From: an uncultured Bacteroidales bacterium
GTDB taxonomy: Bacteria > Bacteroidota > Bacteroidia > Bacteroidales > Bacteroidaceae
Length of the DNA: 64,000 nt
NCBI GenBank assembly: GCA_902801325.1
Contig: CADCHQ010000006.1
Span: 1-64,000 of the forward strand
Direction of reading: 5' to 3'
The number at the start of each line of letters is the position of its first letter. The first letter of the stretch is position 1. A program made the position numbers and the translations under genes. Below, piece after piece: positions 25,283-33,932 of this stretch. Under the pieces are notes generated by a model, which saw only the letters and a program-made list of their open reading frames with translations, ran no database searches and was not told the origin of the DNA.

Positions 25283-26620
25283 ATGAGAAAGAAATACTTA
25301 CTCTTAATCTCGATATGCTTATCCGCGCTTTCTGCCACTGGACAAGAAAGGTGGACGTTGCGCCAATGCATCGACTATGCGCTTGAGAACAGTATCCAGA
25401 TTCGCAAAAGCCGCGTGAGCGAGGAACAGGGAGAAGTAAGTCTGAAACAAGACAAGGCCGCGCTTCTGCCCAGTCTTTCCTTTGCCACCAGCCAGAGTGT
25501 GGGTTATCGTCCCTTCGAGGAAAACACGGCCATCGTGCAGAACGGACAGGTGACAAACACCACGAAGAAGGTTACGGAGTCTGGTTCGTACGGGTTGAAT
25601 GCCAGCTGGACAATATGGAACGGAGGCATAAACCAAAAGAACATTGAGGCGCAAAAGTTGCAAAACCAAATCACAGAATTGGGCACTCGACAGAGCGAAC
25701 AGAACCTGCAGGAACAGATAGCCCAGCTATACGTGCAGATTCTTTATAGCATAGAGGCCAAGAAAGTGAATGAGCAACTTGCACAAACGGCAAAGAGCCA
25801 ATACGAACGCGGACAAGAGATGCAACGCCAAGGCCAGATGTCGAAAGCCGACGTTGCACAGCTCGAAGCACAATGGAAGAGTGCCGAATACGATATTGTA
25901 AGCATAGACACTCAGATACAGAACTACAAGAGGCAGTTGAAGGCCTTGTTAGAGCTCGACCTGTCCTCTCCCTTCGATGTGGTAGGGAATATTCCAACCG
26001 ACGAACAAGTGCTTGCACCCATACCATCGGCACAAAGCATCTACGAGCAAGCGCTTACAACGCGTCCTGAAATTCGTAGTGCCGAACTGAGCATCGATGC
26101 GGCAAACATGAATATTGATATTGCCCGCCGAGGCTATTATCCGAACATCGGTTTGAGCGCAAGCGCAGGCGACAGCCACTATAGCGCCAGCCCGAACGGT
26201 GTGGGCAAGCAGATGAAGCAGAACGTGAACCTGAGTGGCGGTGTGAACGTGAGTGTCCCCATCTTCGACAACCGTCGCAACAAGAGTGCCGTAGAGCAGG
26301 CAAAGCTGCAGAAACTGAACAGCGAGCTCGACTTACAGGACAAGAAGAACGCACTCTCAAGCACGATTGAGAACTACTGGTTGAACGCCAACAGCTATCA
26401 GCAACGCTTCCTCTCGGCAAAGGCAAAGGTGGAGAGCTCGGAAACCAGTTACGAGTTGCTCGACGCCCAATTCCGCAACGGACTGAAGAATATCGTGGAA
26501 CTGCGCCAAGGATACGACAACCTCATCAGCGCCAAGCAGGATGTGCTGCAAAGCAAATACCTGACTCTGCTCAACATGCAGTTGCTGAAGTTCTACGGAG
26601 GAGAAGTCATCGACATGTAA
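25283..26620 (+). CDS. TolC family outer-membrane efflux protein
   Basis: 445 aa with signal peptide (LLISICLSALSATG) and two OEP repeats of long helices (about 25-210 and 235-430; TLRQCIDYALENSIQIRKS, AKADVAQLE-type pattern, LRQGYDNLISAKQDVLQS). It would form the outer-membrane channel of the export system whose adaptor and ABC parts follow. First gene of the operon behind a consensus promoter; the adaptor begins 39 bases later. Confidence 0.9.
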   Translation: MRKKYLLLISICLSALSATGQERWTLRQCIDYALENSIQIRKSRVSEEQGEVSLKQDKAALLPSLSFATSQSVGYRPFEENTAIVQNGQVTNTTKKVTESGSYGLNASWTIWNGGINQKNIEAQKLQNQITELGTRQSEQNLQEQIAQLYVQILYSIEAKKVNEQLAQTAKSQYERGQEMQRQGQMSKADVAQLEAQWKSAEYDIVSIDTQIQNYKRQLKALLELDLSSPFDVVGNIPTDEQVLAPIPSAQSIYEQALTTRPEIRSAELSIDAANMNIDIARRGYYPNIGLSASAGDSHYSASPNGVGKQMKQNVNLSGGVNVSVPIFDNRRNKSAVEQAKLQKLNSELDLQDKKNALSSTIENYWLNANSYQQRFLSAKAKVESSETSYELLDAQFRNGLKNIVELRQGYDNLISAKQDVLQSKYLTLLNMQLLKFYGGEVIDM

Positions 26621-26659
26621 TTCGACATAAAGAAAGAAACAAAATAACACAATAAGCAT

Positions 26660-27835
26660 ATGAAAAGGCTATTCATTGTAGTGCTTGCAGGGCTTCTGAT
26701 GGTTGGTTGCAAGCATAAGGTGGAATTCAAGTACACTACAGCGAAAGTGGAAAAGCAGAACGTGACCACAAGCGTTACGGCTACTGGCACCATAGAACCC
26801 GTCACAAGTGTGGACGTTGGTACGCAGGTGAGCGGTATCGTGAGCAAGTTGTACGTCGATTACAATAGTGTGGTGAAGGCTGGGCAAGTGATTGCCGAAC
26901 TCGACCGCACCAACCTGATGAGCGACTTGGCAAGTTCACAAGCCAACCTGCGCAGTGCTCAGAGCGACCTCGATTACCAGAAGGCCAACTACGAAAGATA
27001 CAAGAACCTCTACGACCAAGGACTCATCAGTGCCAACGATTACGACCAGGCTCGCCTGAGCTATGTCAGAGCACAGCAAACGGTTGCACAACAGCGGGAA
27101 AGCGTGAGACGTGCAAAGACCAACCTTGGTTATGCAACCATCACCAGCCCTATTGACGGAGTGGTTCTTTCAAAGGAGGTGGAAGAAGGACAAACTGTTG
27201 CGTCAAGCTTCAATACGCCTACCCTGTTCAAGATTGCCCAGGACCTGACCAACATGCGTGTGATTGCGGATGTCGATGAGGCTGATATAGGCGAAGTGAA
27301 GGAAGGCCAGCGAGTAACCTTCACCGTAGATGCTTTCCCCAACGACGTATTCGAGGGTTCTGTCACGCAAGTGCGCCAGCAGGCAACCACAGAAAGTAAT
27401 GTTGTCACCTACGAGGTAGTCATCAGTGCGCCAAACAACGACTTGAAGCTGAAACCCGGCTTGACGGCAAACGTCACCATCTTCACGCTGGAACTCAACG
27501 ACGTGCTTGCAGTTCCCTCCAAAGCCTTGCGCTTCACGCCTAACGAAGCTATGCTCAACGAAGGCGAAACTATCACAGACGTCGAAGGTCGGCAGAAGTT
27601 GTGGGTGAAAGAAGGACCTAACATCAAGGCTATTGCCGTAGAGACTGGTATGAGCAACGGTGCTCTCACACAAATCACACGAGGCGCAAGTGACGGACTG
27701 GAAGTGCTGACCGACGTGCAAAGTGGTGAAGAGCCCAACCTGGAAGAGGCCTCTGGCGGTAATCCCTTCATGCCACGTCCGAGAAACAGGAATGCGGGAA
27801 ACAACAGACAAGGGGGCAATCAAAATAGGAATTAG
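26660..27835 (+). CDS. MacA-like periplasmic adaptor lipoprotein
   Basis: 391 aa. Lipobox LLMVGC (C17). A biotinyl-lipoyl half (VDVGTQVSGIVSKLYVDYN), a coiled-coil hairpin (about 90-155, SQANLRSAQSDLDYQKANYE), the second lipoyl half (GYATITSPIDGVVLS) and beta-barrel domains follow. The C-terminus is rich in Asn, Gly and Arg (RNRNAGNNRQGG). It links the TolC channel to the MacB-type ABC transporter that follows. The 262-bp gap to the ATPase gene is almost wholly the 22-bp repeat array B. Confidence 0.9.
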   Translation: MKRLFIVVLAGLLMVGCKHKVEFKYTTAKVEKQNVTTSVTATGTIEPVTSVDVGTQVSGIVSKLYVDYNSVVKAGQVIAELDRTNLMSDLASSQANLRSAQSDLDYQKANYERYKNLYDQGLISANDYDQARLSYVRAQQTVAQQRESVRRAKTNLGYATITSPIDGVVLSKEVEEGQTVASSFNTPTLFKIAQDLTNMRVIADVDEADIGEVKEGQRVTFTVDAFPNDVFEGSVTQVRQQATTESNVVTYEVVISAPNNDLKLKPGLTANVTIFTLELNDVLAVPSKALRFTPNEAMLNEGETITDVEGRQKLWVKEGPNIKAIAVETGMSNGALTQITRGASDGLEVLTDVQSGEEPNLEEASGGNPFMPRPRNRNAGNNRQGGNQNRN

Positions 27836-27844
27836 GCATTCACA

Positions 27845-28086
27845 AATAAGGCCTAAGGGGTTCGGCAATAAGGCCTAAGGCGCAAACGAATCGAACCTAA
27901 GGTGCAAACGAATCGAACCTAAGGTGCAAATGAATCGAACCTAAGGTGCAAACGAATCGAACCTAAGGCGTAAACGAATCGAACCTAAGGCGTAAACGAA
28001 TCGAACCTAAGGCGTAAACGAATCGAACCTAAGGCGTAAACGAATCGAACCTAAGGTGCAAATGAATAAGACCTACGGGTCATTGG
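27845..28086 (-). repeat. Array B: eleven 22-bp direct repeats
   Basis: Eleven units in exact 22-bp register from 27845 to 28086. Units 3-10 (27889-28064) are nearly identical, each containing AATCGAACCTAAGG followed by TGCAAACG or CGTAAACG. Units 1, 2 and 11 begin AATAAGGCC or AATAAGACC. The array fills the gap between the MacA stop and the ABC ATPase start at 28098. There are no spacers, so it is not CRISPR. Read on the minus strand the unit has CCTTAGGTTCGATT, matching array A at 16261. Confidence 0.9.
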
Positions 28087-28097
28087 AATAAGAATTA

Positions 28098-28856
28098 ATG
28101 ATGGCTGACAAAGAAAGGAAAGTGGTTATAGAACTGCAGGACGTGAGACGCGAATTTCACGTAGGCAGTGAAATCGTCAAAGCCTTGCGCGGAGTGAGTT
28201 TCAAAATTCACGAAGGCGAGTTCGTAACCATTATGGGTACGTCAGGTTCGGGCAAGTCGACGCTGTTGAACCAGCTTGGCTGTCTCGACACGCCTACGAG
28301 TGGCGAATACATTCTGGACGGAGTACCCGTAAAGAAAATGCGTCGTCGCGAAAGAGCCGTATTGCGTAATCGCAAGATAGGCTTCATCTTCCAAAACTAC
28401 AATCTGCTTGCAAAGACGACGGCCGTAGAAAACGTTGAACTTCCACTTATGTACAACAGCGCCTACTCGGCCAAGCAACGCCGACAGGCCGCTATCGAGG
28501 CACTGAAAGCAGTTGGACTCGGCGATCGCCTCGAACACAAGTCAAACCAGATGTCCGGTGGTCAGATGCAGCGTGTGGCTATTGCCCGCGCTCTGGTCAA
28601 CAATCCTGCTGTCATCCTGGCCGACGAAGCAACAGGTAACTTGGATACGCGCACGAGTTTCGAAATCCTCGTCCTCTTCCAAGAGCTCCACCGTCAGGGA
28701 CGCACCATCATCTTTGTCACCCACAACCCCGATATTGCCCAATACAGCAGTCGCAATATCATGTTGCGCGACGGAAAGATTTGCAGCGACGTTGAGAATA
28801 ACAACATACTGAATGCAGCAGAAGCCCTTGCCGCTCTGCCCAAACAAGACGACTAA
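28098..28856 (+). CDS. MacB/LolD-type ABC transporter ATPase
   Basis: 252 aa. Walker A GTSGSGKST, Q-loop FIFQNYNLL, signature QMSGGQMQRVAIARAL, Walker B VILADEA and H-loop VTHN are all present. The closest class is the LolD/MacB family, which powers mechanotransmission through a TolC channel without carrying substrate across the inner membrane. The ATPase is separate from the permease, unlike E. coli MacB. Two adjacent ATGs (28098, 28101) are possible starts. It lies directly after array B; any effect of the array on its translation is unknown. Confidence 0.92.
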   Translation: MMADKERKVVIELQDVRREFHVGSEIVKALRGVSFKIHEGEFVTIMGTSGSGKSTLLNQLGCLDTPTSGEYILDGVPVKKMRRRERAVLRNRKIGFIFQNYNLLAKTTAVENVELPLMYNSAYSAKQRRQAAIEALKAVGLGDRLEHKSNQMSGGQMQRVAIARALVNNPAVILADEATGNLDTRTSFEILVLFQELHRQGRTIIFVTHNPDIAQYSSRNIMLRDGKICSDVENNNILNAAEALAALPKQDD

Positions 28857-28865
28857 AGACTATCC

Positions 28866-30086
28866 ATGAACCTAACCAATCTACTAAAGGTGGCCATCAC
28901 GGCCATCATGAGCAATAAGTCGAGAACCCTGCTTTCAACGTTGGGTATCATCATAGGCGTGGCAGCAGTCATCACTATGATGGCCATCGGACAAGGTTCG
29001 AAGGACAGCATCAGAACAGAACTCTCCAAGATGGGAACAAACTTGCTCACCATCCGACCCGGTGGAGAGATGCGCGGTGGAGTCAGGCTCGACCCGTCGG
29101 CAATGCAGACGCTGAAGATGGCCGACTACGAAGCCATACAGCAAGAGGCAAAGCTCATCACCCACGTTAGCCCTGAGGTGACGTCCGCCGGACAAGTTAT
29201 CTACGGCGCTAAGAACACCAATACCACGGTCTATGGCGAGAGTCCCGAATACCTCGACATTAAGCTTTGGGAGATTAAGGACGGATACTGCTTCACGGAA
29301 GAAGACATCAAGAAGAGCTCGAAGGTATGCATCGTTGGAACTACGATAGTGGAAGAACTCTTTGGCGACAAGAACTTTGACGCCGTAGGCAAGACCATTC
29401 GCTTCAAGAGCATCCCGTTCCGCATCATCGGCATACTGAAGTCAAAGGGCTACAACTCTTGGGGAATGGACCAGGACAACGTGATGATAGCCCCCTACAC
29501 CACTGTGATGAAGCGCATAGCCGCACAGACGTACTTCAATAGCATTGTTGTTAGTGCCCTGCGAGAGGAACTGAGCAACGATGCCATCGACGAACTGACG
29601 GCAATCCTGCGCAGGAATCACAAGATCAAGGAAAACGATGACAACGACTTCACCATCCGTTCTCAGCAGGAGATGATGGAGACGATGTCGAGCACAATGA
29701 CCACCCTGCAGACGGTGCTCGTAGTTGCTGCAGCCTTCTCACTATTGGTAGCAGGCATCGGCATCATGAACATCATGCTCGTCAGCGTTACGGAACGCAC
29801 GAAGGAGATAGGCCTCCGCATGTCGGTAGGCGCAAGAGGCATTGACATCAGCAGGCAGTTCCTGCTCGAAAGTATCATGATAAGCCTCTCGGGAGGCGTA
29901 ATCGGCGTGGGTCTCGGATACCTGCTCAGTTGGGGAGCGCAAGCTATCGGCTTCCCTGCCACCGTTCCCTTGTGGAGCGTGCTGGTAAGTTTCGGAGTCT
30001 GCGCCCTCATAGGCCTCTTGTTTGGCTATATTCCCGCTCACAAGGCAGCAACGATGGACCCCATCGAAGCCCTACGTTACGAATAA
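28866..30086 (+). CDS. MacB-type ABC permease
   Basis: 406 aa with one N-terminal membrane helix (SRTLLSTLGIIIGVAAVITM), a MacB periplasmic domain (about 50-265) and three C-terminal helices forming an FtsX domain (GIGIMNIMLVSVTERTKEIG). Partner of the ATPase nine bases upstream. The tripartite system probably exports peptides, lipids or toxic compounds; the cargo is not evident. Confidence 0.92.
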   Translation: MNLTNLLKVAITAIMSNKSRTLLSTLGIIIGVAAVITMMAIGQGSKDSIRTELSKMGTNLLTIRPGGEMRGGVRLDPSAMQTLKMADYEAIQQEAKLITHVSPEVTSAGQVIYGAKNTNTTVYGESPEYLDIKLWEIKDGYCFTEEDIKKSSKVCIVGTTIVEELFGDKNFDAVGKTIRFKSIPFRIIGILKSKGYNSWGMDQDNVMIAPYTTVMKRIAAQTYFNSIVVSALREELSNDAIDELTAILRRNHKIKENDDNDFTIRSQQEMMETMSSTMTTLQTVLVVAAAFSLLVAGIGIMNIMLVSVTERTKEIGLRMSVGARGIDISRQFLLESIMISLSGGVIGVGLGYLLSWGAQAIGFPATVPLWSVLVSFGVCALIGLLFGYIPAHKAATMDPIEALRYE

Positions 30087-30104
30087 CACAAAACATTCTA
30101 TATT

Positions 30105-30728
30105 ATGATGAAAAAAATTATTCTTAGTGCATTAATGCTGGTTGCCATCAGTGCATCAGCTAAAGACGACAGCAAGTATCTGGCAGGTGCCGTTCCCGAA
30201 CAAGACGGAATAGTCACCTTCACCAAGTCGTTCAGTGTTCAAGGAAAAAGCCAGCAAGAAGTTTCGGCCATTATGAGTCGCTTCATTGGCAAGTTAGTTG
30301 ATGAGTCAATCCCTGCTCCCGGCAACTACGCACGCATTATGGGAGAGAACCAAGACAGCATTGTGGCTCGCGTATGTGAGTGGATGGTGTTCAAGAAGAA
30401 GCCCCTCTATCTCGATCGTACACGCGTTCGCTATCAAATAAAGGCTATCACAAGCGGCAACAAAGTTACGCTCTCCATCAGCAACATCAATTACTACTAC
30501 AGCGAGGACATGGATGGCAACAACGGCATGATTTTCAAGGCCGAAGAGTGGATTAGCGACAAAGAGGCCCTGAACAAAGACAAGACCAAGCTCTATCCCA
30601 AGAGTGGCAAGTTCCGTCGCAAGACTGTGGACCGCGTGGAAGAGATTTTCGATGCAGCTATGGACGCATTCGAGACACCGGCTTCCGTTCCTGCAAAGAA
30701 AATACGCGTTGCTGTTAGAGAGAACTAA
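30105..30728 (+). CDS. DUF4468 family secreted protein
   Basis: 207 aa with a signal peptide (ILSALMLVAISASA). The DUF4468 fold is suggested by FTKSFSVQGKSQQEVSAIMSR and the two-layer pattern up to about residue 140. DUF4468 proteins are common in Bacteroidetes; the function is unknown. It lies 18 bases after the MacB permease and just before a TPR gene, so it may belong to either operon. Confidence 0.75.
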   Translation: MMKKIILSALMLVAISASAKDDSKYLAGAVPEQDGIVTFTKSFSVQGKSQQEVSAIMSRFIGKLVDESIPAPGNYARIMGENQDSIVARVCEWMVFKKKPLYLDRTRVRYQIKAITSGNKVTLSISNINYYYSEDMDGNNGMIFKAEEWISDKEALNKDKTKLYPKSGKFRRKTVDRVEEIFDAAMDAFETPASVPAKKIRVAVREN

Positions 30729-30731
30729 AGC

Positions 30732-30932
30732 ATGAGTACTCTGCAGCAACAGAGCGAAGCCGAACAATACTATCAGTTGGGCAATAAATATCGTCAACAA
30801 GGCGACTGGCAACACGCAATAGAGTGTTACAACGAAGCCATTTCGCTTGACCCCGCATCGCCTGCCGTCAAGGCAAAGCAGATGCTTGATAACATATTGT
30901 CCTACCGATGCAAGGATATGTATAACCCCTAA
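30732..30932 (+). CDS. Small tetratricopeptide-repeat protein
   Basis: 66 aa with one clear TPR (EAEQYYQLGNKYRQQGDWQH, then AIECYNEAISLDP). It has no signal peptide. Position directly before the oxidoreductase operon (13 bases to the ferredoxin gene) suggests co-expression; the partner is unknown. Confidence 0.8.
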   Translation: MSTLQQQSEAEQYYQLGNKYRQQGDWQHAIECYNEAISLDPASPAVKAKQMLDNILSYRCKDMYNP

Positions 30933-30945
30933 TTAACATAAAAGA

Positions 30946-31161
30946 ATGAGAGGAGCAATTGTAGTTGATACGGAACGTTGCAAGGGATGCAACCTTTGCG
31001 CTGTGGCCTGTCCTCTGCACATCATACGATTAACTCCGAAAAGCGTGAATCGCAAAGGTTATCCCTTTGCCGAGCAAGTCGTCGAAGGCATGTGTACTGG
31101 ATGCACGAGTTGTGCCATCGTATGTCCCGACGGATGCATTACCGTTTATCGTAAAAGATAA
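30946..31161 (+). CDS. 4Fe-4S ferredoxin subunit of 2-oxoacid oxidoreductase
   Basis: 71 aa with two cluster motifs, CKGCNLCAVACP and CTGCTSCAIVCP, so two [4Fe-4S] centres. It is the delta-type subunit that carries electrons from the TPP enzyme. The stop overlaps the first base of the next ATG, showing tight coupling with the alpha subunit. Confidence 0.92.
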   Translation: MRGAIVVDTERCKGCNLCAVACPLHIIRLTPKSVNRKGYPFAEQVVEGMCTGCTSCAIVCPDGCITVYRKR

Positions 31162-32252
31162 TGAACATGGAGGAAGAAAAGAAACAAGAAATACTGCTCA
31201 TGAAGGGTAACGAAGCTGTGGCCCATGCTGCTATTAGGTGTGGATGCGACGGATATTTCGGTTACCCCATAACACCCCAAAGCGAGATACTGGAAACGCT
31301 TACAGTTGAGAAGCCTTGGGAAACCACAGGCATGGTAGTGGTGCAGGCAGAGAGCGAAGTGGCTTCCATCAATATGGTATATGGTGGAGGCAGTACCGGC
31401 AAGCGAGTAATGACCTCTTCGTCGAGTCCCGGCGTAGCCTTGATGCAGGAAGGCATCACATACATGGCAGGCGCAGAGGTTCCTGGTCTCATTGTCAACG
31501 TACAGCGTGGAGGTCCAGGACTTGGCACCATCCAACCCAGTCAGAGCGATTACTTCCAAAGCACACGAGGTGGAGGCAACGGCGACTATAATGTCATCGT
31601 TCTTGCACCAGCCAGTGTGCAGGAGATGGCCGACTTCGTAGACCTCAGTTTCGAACTGGCTTTCCGCTATCGCACACCGGTTATCATGCTTAGCGACGGT
31701 GTCATCGGACAGATGATGGAGAAGTTGGTATTGCCACCCTTCAAGCCTCGCCGAACCGATGAAGAAGTGCGTCAGCAATGCCCATGGGCAATCACGGGAA
31801 AGAAGGGACGCAAGAACAACATCATCACCTCGCTCGAACTCGACCCGCACATTATGGAAGACCATAACGTACACCTGCAGAAGAAGTATGCCGAGATTAG
31901 GGCTAAGGAAGTTCGATACGAAGAATACATGACAGAGGACGCCGACATCCTTATCGTTGCCTTTGGTTCTGCATCTCGTCTGGCACAGAAAGCCATCGAG
32001 CTATGCCGTCAGGAAGGTATGCGTGTGGGTATGCTTCGTCCTATCACCCTTTGGCCTTTCCCCACGGAAGCCATCAGGAAGACGTCGACTCGCGTAAAGG
32101 CCATCCTCAGCTTGGAAATCAATGCTGGACAGATGGTAGAGGACATTCGCCTTGCAGTGGAAGGACGCTGTCCTGTTCATCACTACGGACGCATGGGAGG
32201 CATAGTTCCCACGCCAGAGGAAATTGTCGAGCAAATTAAAAGTATAAAATAA
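31161..32252 (+). CDS. vorB: 2-oxoacid:ferredoxin oxidoreductase alpha subunit (VorB type)
   Basis: 363 aa. MKGNEAVAHAAIRCGCDGYF and GYPITPQSEI are typical of the VorB/KorA class, which oxidises branched-chain 2-oxoacids or 2-oxoglutarate to acyl-CoA, or runs in reverse. The transketolase-like pyrimidine domain and the C-terminal domain (FGSASRLAQKAIELCRQEG) are complete. An internal ATG at 31167 is an alternative start. Part of the delta-alpha-(membrane peptide)-beta-gamma operon. Confidence 0.88.
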   Translation: MNMEEEKKQEILLMKGNEAVAHAAIRCGCDGYFGYPITPQSEILETLTVEKPWETTGMVVVQAESEVASINMVYGGGSTGKRVMTSSSSPGVALMQEGITYMAGAEVPGLIVNVQRGGPGLGTIQPSQSDYFQSTRGGGNGDYNVIVLAPASVQEMADFVDLSFELAFRYRTPVIMLSDGVIGQMMEKLVLPPFKPRRTDEEVRQQCPWAITGKKGRKNNIITSLELDPHIMEDHNVHLQKKYAEIRAKEVRYEEYMTEDADILIVAFGSASRLAQKAIELCRQEGMRVGMLRPITLWPFPTEAIRKTSTRVKAILSLEINAGQMVEDIRLAVEGRCPVHHYGRMGGIVPTPEEIVEQIKSIK

Positions 32253-32258
32253 GAAGAT

Positions 32259-32504
32259 ATGGAAGACGTCAACGAAATGCTTGCCGAACAGCAACGCGAG
32301 TTGGAACGCATACGCAAGAAGCGTGGTGGCAATCACGATACCGAACGTGTGCGCCAAATCCTGAACATAGCCTTCATGATACTGGCATTAGCAGGCATTA
32401 TCATTTATTTCGCCTATCCCGAACGCCACGTTACAGGACTCTCCATCATTGCCGCCGGCATGGTGCTGAAGATAGTGGAGTTCTTCATCAGATTTATGTT
32501 TTAA
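32259..32504 (+). CDS. Small two-helix membrane protein inside the oxidoreductase operon
   Basis: 81 aa. A charged N-terminal half (MEDVNEMLAEQQRELERIRK) is probably cytoplasmic, followed by two membrane segments (IAFMILALAGIIIYFAY and LSIIAAGMVLKIVEFFIRF). I recognise no named family. It lies six bases after the alpha subunit and six before the beta subunit, so it is certainly co-transcribed; a membrane anchor for the otherwise soluble complex is one possibility (inference). Confidence 0.75.
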   Translation: MEDVNEMLAEQQRELERIRKKRGGNHDTERVRQILNIAFMILALAGIIIYFAYPERHVTGLSIIAAGMVLKIVEFFIRFMF

Positions 32505-32510
32505 GGAATC

Positions 32511-33278
32511 ATGACTAATCAAGATATCATACAACCCGAGAACCTCGTTTACGAGAAGCCTCGTTTGCTCAACGACAACCCTATGCATTACTGCCCGGGG
32601 TGCAGTCACAGCGTGGTGCATAAGCTTATAGCCGAAATTGTCGACGAGATGGGTCTCGAAGAAAAGACCATCGGCATCTCTCCCGTCGGATGTGCCGTAT
32701 TTGCCTATAACTACATCGACATCGATTGGATAGAGGCTGCTCACGGAAGAGCTCCTGCTATTGCTTGTGCCACCAAACGCCTGTGGCCCGACCACCTGGT
32801 ATTTACCTATCAAGGCGACGGCGACTTGGCTTGCATAGGAACGGCTGAGACCATTCACGCCCTGAATCGTGGCGACAACATCGTCATCATCTTTGTCAAC
32901 AACGCCATTTACGGAATGACGGGAGGCCAGATGGCTCCTACCACATTGATGGGAATGAAGACGAGCACTTGCCCTTACGGACGACAGGCCGACCTGCACG
33001 GATTCCCCTTGAAGATAACGGAAATAGCAGCAACCCTCGAAGGTACTTGCTACGTCACTCGTCAGGCTGTGAGCAAGGTGCCTTACATCCGTCGTGCGAA
33101 GGCTGCTATTCGCAAGGCCTTCGAGTATTCGATGCAAGGCAAAGGCAGCAGTCTCGTAGAGATTGTGAGCACTTGCAGTTCGGGATGGAAGATGACGCCC
33201 GAGGAGGCCAACGAATGGATGGAAGACCGCATGTTTGGGTACTATCATCTGGGAGACCTTAAGGACGTAGAAAACTAA
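32511..33278 (+). CDS. 2-oxoacid:ferredoxin oxidoreductase beta subunit (TPP-binding)
   Basis: 255 aa. The TPP-binding region shows YCPGCSH, GDGDLACIG and NNAIYGMTGGQMAPTT. The beta subunit holds the thiamine pyrophosphate site. MAPTTLMGMKTSTCPYGRQ is typical of the VorA/KorB class rather than pyruvate enzymes. A GC-rich element (33279-33318) separates it from the gamma subunit. Confidence 0.9.
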   Translation: MTNQDIIQPENLVYEKPRLLNDNPMHYCPGCSHSVVHKLIAEIVDEMGLEEKTIGISPVGCAVFAYNYIDIDWIEAAHGRAPAIACATKRLWPDHLVFTYQGDGDLACIGTAETIHALNRGDNIVIIFVNNAIYGMTGGQMAPTTLMGMKTSTCPYGRQADLHGFPLKITEIAATLEGTCYVTRQAVSKVPYIRRAKAAIRKAFEYSMQGKGSSLVEIVSTCSSGWKMTPEEANEWMEDRMFGYYHLGDLKDVEN

Positions 33279-33318
33279 ACCCCTCTCCCTAAATCCCTCC
33301 CCCGAGATGGGAGGGACT
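33279..33318. repeat. GC-rich element within the oxidoreductase operon
   Basis: CCCCTCTCCCTAAATCCCTC followed by CCCCGAGATGGGAGGG. It lies directly after the beta-subunit stop, so it is transcribed with the operon. Confidence 0.75.
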
Positions 33319-33380
33319 TCTGAAGCAGAAACAATTTTATCAAAATAATTGATAGATTATAGTTTATAGATAATAGTTAA

Positions 33381-33932
33381 GTGAAACACGAAATAATTAT
33401 AGCAGGATTTGGCGGACAAGGTGTGTTGTCCATGGGAAAGATATTGGCCTATGCCGCATTGTTCGAGGATAAGGAAGTTACATGGATGCCTTCGTACGGT
33501 CCTGAACAACGTGGAGGAACAGCAAACGTCACAGTCATCATCAGCGACGAACGCATCTCCTCCCCCATTCTGAGCCAGTACGACACCGCCGTCATACTCA
33601 ATCAACCGTCACTCGACAAGTTCGAGCAAACTTTGAAGCCTGGTGGCATACTCATCTACGACCCTTATGGCATCAGCAACCCGCCAAAGCGTAAGGACAT
33701 TCGCATCTTCCGCATCAATGCGATGGACACCGTTGCAGAGATGGATAATGTGAAGGCCTACAACATGTTGGTTCTCGGCGGTATGCTTGAAGCCAACCCC
33801 GTAGTTGAGAATGAAAACATCGTGAAGGCACTTCGCAAGACGCTGCCTGCACGCCACCACAACCTGATTCCCCTCAACGAGGCCGCCCTCCAGAAGGGAC
33901 ACGAAGTTATAGAAGAAGTAAAAGCCGAATGA
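33381..33932 (+). CDS. 2-oxoacid:ferredoxin oxidoreductase gamma subunit
   Basis: 183 aa. IIAGFGGQGVLSMGKILAYA and PSYGPEQRGGTANVTV are the gamma-domain signatures that help bind CoA. The start is GTG at 33381. It completes a four-subunit complex; the stop overlaps the porin ATG (ATGA). Confidence 0.9.
   Translation: MKHEIIIAGFGGQGVLSMGKILAYAALFEDKEVTWMPSYGPEQRGGTANVTVIISDERISSPILSQYDTAVILNQPSLDKFEQTLKPGGILIYDPYGISNPPKRKDIRIFRINAMDTVAEMDNVKAYNMLVLGGMLEANPVVENENIVKALRKTLPARHHNLIPLNEAALQKGHEVIEEVKAE

Noticed and set aside
27889..28064. tRNA-like sequence (GGTTCGATTC as T-loop on the minus strand)
   Set aside because: The T-loop word recurs in each 22-bp unit, but there is no acceptor stem, D-arm or anticodon arm around it.
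27845..28086. CRISPR array
   Set aside because: The 22-bp units are directly adjacent with no spacers and no cas genes are near.
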